Shown in pieces: positions 55,709 to 64,000 of a DNA stretch of 64,000 bases (its first letter is position 1; each line of letters begins with the position of its first letter). Origin of the DNA: Papiliotrema nemorosa (taxonomy: Eukaryota; Basidiomycota; Tremellomycetes; Tremellales; Rhynchogastremaceae); the NCBI GenBank assembly GCA_032158125.1, contig JASKOT010000046.1:30702-94701 (forward strand), in the 5' to 3' direction. Position numbers and translations under genes: made by a program. The notes beneath the pieces are model-generated. The model worked only from the letters and a program-made list of their open reading frames with translations, searched no databases and was not told the origin of the DNA.

Positions 55709-58473
55709 CTACTCTCCGACTCCATCCCACCCTCGCTTGATCGAGACCGTCACTTCTCCTTCTGCTCCGCCGCCCATAATTCCCATTCTCTTTCCTCTGG
55801 ATCCGCCATTCACTGCAGACGATAGTTTCGTCCAAACAGTCTTTGTTACCTCCAATACGTCCTTGTCCGACGTGTCAGGATGAACATGTACAATCAAGCT
55901 GACGACTAGAGGTGTGTCTGGACCCTCTTTGCTTGCATCGTGGCGGGATGGGTAAAGCGAGGGATGTATACTAGACGAAGTCGAGAAAGGGGGTCTAGTC
56001 GGTGAGTCATTCGGTGAAGGGGAGAAGGGTGTACGGGGAGAAGATGGGACGGATGGTGCGGGAGAATTTGTCCCGCTGTATAGACCGAATGTAGGGGTCG
56101 AAGGCGTATAGTCGGGTAGAGGAGTCGTTGCGCCGATGGACCAACATCGGAGAGTCCCCACTCCGAGCACTCGATTGTCAGACGAAATATCCTTTATAGA
56201 CCGCCGAAGGCTTTTCATTTGAGAGGACGAGGCGGGTGGTGCTGTCTGCAGCAGTACATGGCCAAATGCCAACGTCGAGGGGTATGAGAGGGCGATGGTC
56301 AAGATTGTAAGAAGCAATGAGAGCGAGGAATCGAGGGTATGGTATGATGTTCTGTTTCTCATCAGTGACGCTGACAAGAAACCTCGGGACAGAACTTACG
56401 ACGGCAGGAACAGACTCCCTCCAAGTACAGCTGCGGCTGTGGCAGCAATAGTCAATGAGAATGGGTTGACGAGTAATGCAGGGTATCTTTTGGCTAGTCT
56501 AGATGTTGTAAAGCGAAGAGGAAGGAACAAAGGTCCGACGGCTGACCTTTGTCAGCACTATCGGATAGATACCGGGCTACTCACCCTCGACAAGCTTGGA
56601 GTGGTTGTCCAGAGCTCCACCGGAAAATGTCGAGGCGAGCAGAGCGCTAATCAATAAGAAGTGCGGGAACGGTCTGTGGAATCAGCTGAGATCTAGCACA
56701 TTGCCAATTGTTTACTGACCGCTCGTCACCATCGATGACCGGCTCGCCATGACTATGCGCACCGCCGACAGCGTGTTCGTGTGCGCCAGAACCAAGAACG
56801 ACCTGTTCCAGTGCTTCCTTGGCGATATATACAGCCGCGAACACCAGAAAGATCGATTGAGCAAAGTACATCAGTGAGAGAAATCTCGCCGAGCTATTTC
56901 TTCAGCTTGATCAGAAGAGTATTTCTTCACTCACCCGTAGGGTCTCCTGATATTGCTCCAATGATCGCCTTTTCCGGCTATGACACTGATTCCCACTCCC
57001 ATGGCGTCGAAGACCACCAAGTAGCCCAGACCCGCGAGACATCTCCAGCCAGACATTTGGCCCTCGACCCACAAACCGGCACCTATTAGAAACTCTAATA
57101 TTCCGAAGCTCATCAACATCTGCTGGTGCGACGAGTCCTTGGGAGGCGGTAGGGGTGACAGCGACGGCGACGAAGCGGAAGAGATGAGTGGAGCAGAGAG
57201 AAGAGACTGCATGGGTACTTTTTGAGGTGTATCGGCTCGCCGAGGCGTAGGTGCAGAAGTGGACGCGGTTGAGGCTGTTTTGGCGGACAACGAAGCCTCG
57301 GTCTGAGTAGGGTCAAGGAAGGAGAAAAAGTTGTGCGACAAGGAATGCTTGTGCTGCAAAGTCAGTCGTGTATCTCGGTGAGATCACAATACTGCTCACA
57401 TGGTGACCACGCCGTTTACTGCGCTTGGACCCTTCTGCGGCATCTGGACCTAGCGACGCGTGTGATCGTCCGAATGACCAATCTCCGGTCCCACCGAACA
57501 CTTTACGTTCCTTGCCTGCTCCAGGTTGCTCTCCAGCGAACTGCGGGATACTCTCAAAATTCTCTGGACTGGTCGAGAAGGGACTACCGACTCTTTCCTC
57601 TGTTGCAGGCCGTTGACCAGGTTGTGGGAAATACAAGGACAAGTTTCGCGCGTGTATACCATGCTCCGGAGTGGGCTCGAAAGCTCCACGAGTCCCTACG
57701 CTGTTTTGTCGCGCAGAGCCAAGAGGCGAAAAGGGGAGGTCCATCGATCCTCTGGCCCGATGTCCGCGTCCTGCTGGTGACCCTTGCAAATGAGGAGAGG
57801 TCTTGTCGAAACTCTGCCAAGCTGGCGAGACGGGCGCTCCAGCTCCATGTTGATCTTTGCTGAAGAAGTTGGTCCTGGCGGGCGTTTTGAGGAGTTCAGA
57901 GAGTGAATCGGATTCCTCGCCGATACCTCCTTCGCGTAATTCTACACCTGCAATGTTGAGACCGCCAAAGGTTGACCGGGTGGGTGATTTGGAGTTTGAT
58001 GAACCCGAGGAAGAGCCAGTAGCGAGGGGGACATCTTCTTGATACCTCCCAGGGTGAGCGGCATCGGTCGGACGACGAAGGAGGATAGGTGGTGGTGGTG
58101 GAGCGCGAGGATTGGGGTGAGTCGCGGAACGTCGTTGCGAGCGAGGTGAACGATGAGGTGAGTGGGGATGACGGATAGACATGCTAGGTGGGCGTGAAGG
58201 GTGAGAAGGAGCAGGGACAGAAGGGACGATGGTGCTTGCTCTGCTCATGTCTTCCGAGGCGTAAAGTGGTGGAGTCTTGGTGATGACGGGTGGGGATATG
58301 GACGGTAAAGGAGGGGACGACTCCACAGACGGTGTCGAATGTAGGGATGATTGTCTCGAATGGTATGGTTGTTCTGGGGTGGGCAAGATGGATTCTGCAG
58401 CAGAGGAAGCTGGGGATGGGTAGGAGGCCGGGTCGTCCATCGTCGCCAAGGGAGGGGCCTGCTGGGGGGTCAT
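55709..58473 (-). CDS. ZRG17: Zrg17/Cis4-type cation diffusion facilitator (ER/Golgi zinc transporter)
   Basis: A zinc transporter of the early secretory pathway; in yeasts Zrg17 works as a heteromer with Msc2. The first exon (58473-57400) encodes 358 residues of Ser/Pro-rich cytosolic sequence (for example PPPPPILLRRPTDAAHPGRY). Across the intron the sequence continues HKHSLSHNFFSFLDPTQTEA, the typical entry to this CDF subgroup. Membrane helices follow (MLMSFGILEFLIGAGLWVEG, CLAGLGYLVVFDAMGVGISV, FLSLMYFAQSIFLVFAAVYI) with a His-rich loop (HEHAVGGAHSHGEPV) and a helix (LSLLLTILTIALSYPSTLAF). The C-terminal cytosolic domain ends in EVTVSIKRGWDGVGE. Gene structure beyond the second exon is partly inferred. 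It is the third zinc-handling gene in the window. Confidence 0.85.
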
Positions 58474-59104
58474 TGCGATCCAGTCGCGTCGAGCGGTCTT
58501 GCGGGTGTGATCCTCGTCTATATATGTGATAAAGCCATCTAGACAGCGATCTTGTCGACAAGGGCGCGTTGGTATATGCTCCAGGAATGAACTAGATCTG
58601 TGCTATTCCAACTCGAGTGGCATGCAAAGCGCAAGAGATGGGATGGTATACGAACAAGGGAGAGAAAAGACAAAAACGGTTCACAGGAATCGAGCGCACG
58701 TTGGTTGCCCTTGGTGGGTCATTTCTTGGCTCACTCAAACCTGCTCATCATTGCTGATCACTCCCATGTCAGGATGCATGGTGAACGGAGCTGTACAGAT
58801 CCATGACTTCATTGTGATCCCTGTTGAGATGAGGGACCGTTAACTTAGTGACACTCTGAGTGTCATGTTCGATTGGCCCGCCATTTTAGGTATAGGCCCA
58901 AACTTTGCTGGAATACGGTTGATCACCACTCCACAATAGCCCATTCAGAATAATACTGCATAGGGTGCATTCAAGCTTCAGTAACGCGTAACACGCAGAA
59001 CAACGATTCCAGTGAGGTCATCGAGCTGTCCAAAATGTCGTATCTGCGAAGCTGCAGCAAAGCATGTCAATGTCCTCCGAACGGCACGTCGACCCGACAA
59101 CTTC
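58474..59104. promoter_or_regulatory. Upstream region of ZRG17 and 3' flank of the FAD gene
   Basis: A tctatatatgtg tract at about 58517-58528, read on the minus strand, lies 45-55 bp before the ZRG17 start and may be its TATA box. No gene is supported in the rest. Confidence 0.45.
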
Positions 59105-60451
59105 CTACTCGGTCCACTTCTCGCTGACCCTTTCGGCGAATTTGAAAAACTTGGCTATACCTACAGCGGCCTCTACATTGCCTTCAGGATCTTCCACCTC
59201 TTCCGGAAAGGCGATTCCACATCCATACAACCCGCGCACAGTCTCACTGCCCTCATCTGACACCTGCGCGTGGGCGGGTTTGTAGGTGAACCCAGAGGTG
59301 TGCATGTCGAACTCTAGCTCTTGTTCTATCCTCTTGCCGTGGCTCGAGATCCGTGGCAGGTCGTTCCCTTTGTACCCGATCGCGTAGACCAGATGCGTAC
59401 ATTTGGGCAGCCACTCGCTGTATACTTCTCGCTCAGATTCCTTCGTCTTGCCGAGGTCGATACGATGTATGGGGCACTGATCGCTGCCTGGATAATCAGA
59501 CTCCATGACTTCCTTGGACCATTCCGCCGTGCTCCCTTTCAAGCCTGTGTTGTCATGCACGATCCCATCCTCTCGATACTCGGCGTAGACGATGGGTCGA
59601 CGCGCGAAGGAGACAATCTCCATTGGGACTTCCGAAGAGGTTGAGACCTCGTAGAAATTCCGAATGGCCAGTACACCCGAGTGGGAGTTTCCAATGACTC
59701 CAACGGTGATCTTTGCGTTGGAGTTGGGGGTGTGGTCGTGGTTCAGACCAAGAAGATCCGGAAGAAGGGACTTTCGAAGAACCGTGTCAAGCTCGAGGAC
59801 TTTTAGCCTGGAGTTGTACTCCTCGTGGAAGGCTGCTACGATGGGATGAGAGCCTGTACAGAGTATGACTCGCTTGGCGGAGACGGTCGATCCGCTATTG
59901 AGCTTGAGACTCCATCCGCCGTCGATCTTCCGTAAGCATCGTGGTGCGTAGCCAACTGAGTGAAGAGCCCACCTCGATAAGCTCATCCACCTTGTCCGTG
60001 ATCTTTTCTGCTTCTCTAGAATTCCAGATCTTCTTCTCGAGGAGCATCACCATATCTCCAGCATAAGACAACAGCGTTGTCGACTCTCGATCCTTTTGTT
60101 CAAGCTTTGTCACCGCATTCGGTTTCGGTGTCCCATCGATGATCCGCTGACAAGTCTTGGATGATTCCAGAGCATCGAGGTATATCCCGACTTTGGTATT
60201 CCTACCCACTTTCAGCCACCAGCGAGATCGAGATTGACAATTCCAAGCCAGACGTACGATGAGATTTCTCGGTAGAGCTCGTTCAACCTTCCTCCCCCAA
60301 AGGTGGGATCGATCCAGGCTATGTCTTTGACGCCATGGTCGAGCAGCGATAAGACGGCTGCCAGTCCACCTGGGCCTGCACCTATGACTGCTGCTTGATA
60401 CATGTAGTGTTGATTGGAGACTGTCCACCTCATAACATCAGCTGGGCTCAT
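59105..60451 (-). CDS. FAD/NAD(P)-dependent oxidoreductase (N-hydroxylase-like)
   Basis: A flavoprotein with a Rossmann FAD site near the N terminus (AAVIGAGPGGLAAVLSLLDH) and a second dinucleotide fold in the middle (TVGVIGNSHSGVLAIRNFYE). Exon 1 starts at ATG 60451 and ends at a GTACGT donor; later exons give NTKVGIYLDALESSK, VDELIE joined to IDGGWSLKLNSGSTVSAKRV, and LCTGSHPIVAAFHEEYNSRL. A 46-nt intron at that join restores the frame. The C terminus has CTHLVYAIGYKGNDLP and GLYGCGIAFPEEVEDPEGNV. The layout resembles the ornithine/lysine N-hydroxylase and flavin monooxygenase groups. I cannot tell the substrate, and no siderophore synthetase is nearby. Confidence 0.78.
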
Positions 60452-60968
60452 GGCTTGGTCGAAGGATGATGACGTCACGACTTTGCACGCTGCATATGAG
60501 CCAGCTCAAAGCTCAAAAGAGTTGGACATGCATCGAGCATCGGCTGTTCCCATCTGCTGCTGTGTCTCAGCCTCGCCTCTGAGAACGTAGCGTCTGACGG
60601 TCAAAGTAAATTGAGAAGTAGGCGCAGGAACAGACAGTGGTCAAGCCGATTGAACCAAACGACCTCTGGTCATTCACGATTCTGGCGCAACCTTGTAGCG
60701 ATCGTATGTAATCGGAACCGACAGATCCCATGATCACAGTCAACGACGAATCTAATTTGCAGTAGACTGTAGGCAGGAGCTTCATAGCCATGCTCATAGA
60801 CGCTTCCACCTGCATGGGATGAGCCACAGAGAGAGCTCGTCGCGGTCGAGATCACGTGATCAATCCCCCATCGACCCCCTTTCAGTCAGTGCATACGCTC
60901 CCTTTCCGCTCATCATCACTCACATCACACGACTTTCGACCCGATTCTTACGATTGATAGGCGACAGT
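60452..60968. promoter_or_regulatory. Divergent promoter of the FAD and ArfGAP genes
   Basis: 517 bp between two divergent start codons, with no TATA box and no other gene visible. Confidence 0.4.
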
Positions 60969-62448
60969 ATGGACAAGAGACATGAACGAATGCTCGAGGA
61001 GCTGTCTACGATCCCTGGGAATGGTGAGATAGCGGCTCATCGCGTCTCCGCAAAAATCATGACCCCTTTTGACTCCTCGGAGCCTTAGATACGATATGAT
61101 TATCTGCGACCCTCCCTGAGATAACCAAGCTGACGTGCAGAAACGTGTGCCGATTGCCGCGCTCCCGCTCCACGCTGGGCTAGTGTAAATTTAGGAATTT
61201 TCCTATGTGTCAATTGCGCGTCTGTGCACCGAAAGATGGGCACTCATCGCTCGAGGGTGTGCGTAGCGCTTCTTCCGGCTTCATTTCATGAGCATTCGGG
61301 CTGACGCATGAAGCAAATCCGTGACTTTGGATTCGTGGACACGGGAGAATATCACGGCGATGCGAAACATGGGCAACAAGGCATCCAACGCAATCTGGAA
61401 TCCCAACGAAGCCCTTCATCCCCCTCCTACCACTCTCGGCGCCGATGAACGAGACAGTGAACTGGAGAAATACATTCGGAAAAAGTACGAACAAGGTGCA
61501 TTCCGCAAAGACGCGCCTCAACGCGGAGGCCCGTCGCGCGCCGCACCGACAAGTTTGAACCGGGCCAGAGAGTTGGATGGGAGGTTACCTTCTGGAACCG
61601 TAACGGGACTAAGATCTGTTGTCGGGGAGAACAGGAGAAATCCGGAATTGAACGACATCGTGACGAGACGTGCACCGCCTATTCCGGTTGAAAGGGATTT
61701 ACCGGCTTTACCAGTTGGCACAACGGGTGCACCGCCAAGAACCCGACCTGTCCGTTCTGCATCGTCGACGCCGGCCCCATCTATCGCGCCTGCTACAACT
61801 GCCCCACAGGTGGTACCTCAATCCATGACCAATGGAGGCAATGGATTCAACAATGGACTCGTCAACCTCTCGGGCGGGACCAACGCGACCTTGCCGTACC
61901 AGATGAGCCCTCCATCTTTTACTCAGCAATCTAATCCATACAACCCTTTCTCTCAACAGCCGTTTCCGAATCAGCAACAACCTTTCCATGGCCACCTCGG
62001 TACCGGACAAATGTCCTCACAGAACACCTTCTCCACCTCTCCCAACGCTGCGATGGGTATATTGCCGAATCACAACATGTCCACATCCGCTCCCAGCTCG
62101 TTGGCCATGTTTGATCCACTGCATTCCGCCTCCTCGCAGCCCTCACAGATATCACTAGCTCCACCCTCGTCGTTTCAAGCACCGGCTCAGCAGCATCACT
62201 TCGCCCAACAGCCCTACTCCAACGGCGGTATAGCCTTTTCACCTTCGTCAAACTATGCGGGCGGTATGCCAGTACAGCAGAACTTTATGCAACAAACGCA
62301 GAACGGATTATCGCAGCCACAACCCTATGGCCAGATACCCATACAAACGGGACAGCCTTACGGCCAGAGTTTTCAAGGACAATGGAACGGTGGGATGGGT
62401 CAGATGGGAACGAGTATGAATATGGGATATACCAACGGCATGCGATGA
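60969..62448 (+). CDS. SMAP/Age2-type ArfGAP
   Basis: A GTPase-activating protein for Arf1-type GTPases in Golgi and endosomal traffic. Three exons (60969..61023, 61141..61258, 61314..62448) give 435 residues. The zinc finger is complete: ETCADCRAPAPRWASVNLGI, then FLCVNCASVHRKMGTHRSRV, with the four Cys of the C4 finger and the conserved arginine finger in VHRKMGTHRSRV. KSVTLDSWTRENITAMRNMG follows, then NPNEALHPPPTTLGADERDS and ELEKYIRKKYEQGAF. The rest is a Gln/Pro/Asn/Ser-rich tail with NPF-type repeats (NPYNPFSQQPF), which could bind EH-domain proteins. The GTGCGT donor at 61259 is needed for the frame. The family assignment is secure; Age2 orthology is likely. Confidence 0.93.
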
Positions 62449-62548
62449 CACGATGAACGTCTCCAAACTCTCCGATCGATACGACTACCATGGCAATGTT
62501 GTAGCATAGTTGACGAATTGTATGCATACGATATACGACTTATGTATA

Positions 62549-63737
62549 CTAAGCCTTGCCGGCAGAACCGAACAATTTGAAGAATTTATCACATTCTTTA
62601 GCGAAGATTTCGGTGGCTTCCTCTTGTGCATCCGGGAAAGGTTTCGAGGCGAGACCTTTGCTCAAACTCTCGGCGTATGGGTCTCGACACCACGAGTTGA
62701 CGTTGATCTACCTGTAAGCCCCTGCTAGTTTCAAGGAGTCATCCCACTGACCTTGCTGACCCCCTTCTTGATCATATCCCTGAATAGCTCCTCTGGCAGC
62801 TCATCAGTTCCATGGGCACTATCTTGTAAGTATGTTGAACGCCAACGGACAGAGACGTACCAGATCGGTATTCGACCCTTGAACTGGCTAGACAATGTCT
62901 GCAGCCTGGAGATGAGCACCGATATACACAGGTTTCTGCAATGCTCACAAGTCCAAATCCCACTTGGGCCCTCCGAATGGTTTGTACGAGCCATGTCGGT
63001 TGTTCACGCAGGGCGCAAGGATGTCTGCCCCAGTTCTACATCGTCAGCGTACTGACGCCCTTGCAACTGGCGAGGCTCGCTCACTCCTTCAAGAAAGTCT
63101 CGGCCTTGGTAGGATCGGTGTTGATGTTCCCGGTAATCTGCCTCAATCCCGCTTCTCCACCTTCCAATCTACCCAGCTCGACCTCGGTAGCCACGCCAGC
63201 CGCGTGACATCTTTTGATCCATGGGACAGCAATTGAAATGTTCTCCTCGTCGGTCTATAACGCTCAGCGTTTGACTCGACATCACAAGATCACTCACGTC
63301 GGCATGACTGGCATCGACCATGATCGAGTCGAACGCGATGCCCTGTTCCGCCAGACCGACCGCAAGTTCTAATTGTTCCGCATCGGTTGCGTGGTCCAGG
63401 TGGACCGAGATGGGGACAGATGCATTGTGAGCACTGTATCGTCAGCGGTTTGGCATAGAGGGGGATGTAGGAGGCTGACAGGTCAAGACAGAATTGAAGA
63501 AACGGGCCCTTTCCGTATGCCAGAGTGATGGGGAAGAGCTGAAGAATTGCAGGGGACTTCGATCGCTCAGCTGCTCGAACTAGAGCGATGGCCGAGGAAG
63601 CATCGTAGCAGCTTTGGGCGAGGATTCCGTCTAGCAAGGCGTAAGCTGCTTGTAAAACACCAGGGCGGATGCGACTTACAGCCCCCTTCTTCCGCTTTTC
63701 GGAGGATATCAAGTGTTCGGTTGTTCTTGACAGACAT
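62549..63737 (-). CDS. Class II ketose-bisphosphate aldolase
   Basis: Cleaves or makes fructose-1,6-bisphosphate or tagatose-bisphosphate using a Zn ion. The gene starts at ATG 63737 (MSVKNNRTLDILRKAEEGG) and ends at TAG 62549-62551. Visible motifs are YGILAQSCYDASSAIALVRA, SKSPAILQLFPITLAYGKGP, SVHLDHATDAEQLELAVGLA, FDSIMVDASHADTDEENISI, WIKRCHAAGVATEVELGRLE, GGEAGLRQITGNI, NNRHGSYKPF and LHGTDELPEELFRDMIKKGV ending SKINVNSWCRDPYAESLSKG. The HLDHATD ligand stretch is of the bacterial/plastid-like class IIB form rather than the HTDH form of yeast Fba1. At least seven short introns are needed. Which sugar phosphate is used is not shown. Confidence 0.88.
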
Positions 63738-64000
63738 GATAAGTGATGATCCCGATACAGCTGCAAATGGGTATGACTGTGTCACTGGTGTGTGTCCTCG
63801 ACTGATGCTCGTTGCTTGTCAAGTCCTGCAAGCCCAAGGCTTTGTTGCATCTCTCTTGTATTCACCGAGCAGCAATGTTGCACCGAGGTACGGCGCATTG
63901 TGAGCGCTAGTAGACGGAGCAATGACATCGGTCCGATGGCTATCTCTGGGATGGGGTATTACGTGTTTGTTCTGATTCGCCACCCATCCCCCCCCCCGGG
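63738..64000. promoter_or_regulatory. Upstream region of the aldolase gene to the window edge
   Basis: The aldolase promoter fills the right end. The last bases hold a run of C residues (63988-63997 or so), which may mark an assembly edge or a simple repeat. Confidence 0.35.

Noticed and set aside
63547..63903. Plus-strand open frame near the right end
   Set aside because: It runs antisense to the first exons of the aldolase gene and has no motif, so it is a shadow of that gene.
1..64000. tRNA, rRNA, CRISPR, transposon or virus-like sequence
   Set aside because: I scanned for B-box type GGTTCGA motifs, terminal repeats, transposase or reverse-transcriptase motifs and repeat arrays. I found nothing convincing. 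A tool search could still find a short tRNA.

Overview
This window is nuclear DNA of a basidiomycete fungus, most likely a tremellomycete (Cryptococcus, Kwoniella, Tremella and relatives). The reasons are structural: almost every gene is split by short introns, most about 40-60 nt, with GTRNGT donors and CTRAC-like branch sites. A ribosomal-protein gene has its first intron directly after the ATG. The gene content also fits: a GT90 CAP10/Cxt1-type glycosyltransferase, priA-like secreted proteins, and an NDR kinase of the Cbk1 type. I assembled exon structures by hand from splice signals and reading-frame continuity, so individual junctions are inferences. The taxon is also an inference.

Layout. 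0-7 kb: 3' part of a Gln-rich coiled-coil protein gene, RPL31, a Dal5-type permease and ERG2. 7-11.8 kb: an island of unrecognised minus-strand genes containing at least one diverged paralogous pair, with irregular gene structures. 12-18.6 kb: a TauD/Jlp1-type dioxygenase, an ACS-family permease and a Zn2Cys6 regulator, a plausible sulfonate or organosulfur module. 19-21 kb: a DEAD-box RNA helicase. 21-24.7 kb: a ZIP zinc transporter with a Cys/His-repeat ectodomain, divergent from a Pra1-like zincophore. 25-27.2 kb: the purine enzyme ADE16/17. 28.2-31.6 kb: a Cbk1-type NDR kinase with a CRIB-like motif. 32.3-33.4 kb: an LPMO-like secreted protein. 33.7-36.8 kb: two tandem priA-like genes, each carrying a disabling lesion. 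37.9-38.9 kb: a pirin. 39.1-47.4 kb: a GH31 glucosidase, a sugar permease and a Zn2Cys6 regulator, which looks like a MAL-type cluster. 47.6-55.4 kb: three type II membrane glycosyltransferases (GT90, GT8/LARGE-like, GT18/MGAT5-like). 55.7-63.7 kb: a Zrg17-type zinc transporter, an FAD oxidoreductase, a SMAP-type ArfGAP and a class II aldolase.

How the parts may work together. The ZIP transporter and the zincophore share one 956-bp divergent promoter, and both carry Cys/His zinc-binding motifs, which fits zinc scavenging outside the cell. Zrg17 would supply zinc to the secretory pathway. The GH31 enzyme lacks a signal peptide and is divergent from a sugar permease, which fits import followed by cytosolic hydrolysis of alpha-glucosides. 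The three neighbouring glycosyltransferases suggest assembly of a surface glycan or capsule. I saw no tRNA, rRNA, CRISPR array, transposon or virus-like sequence.
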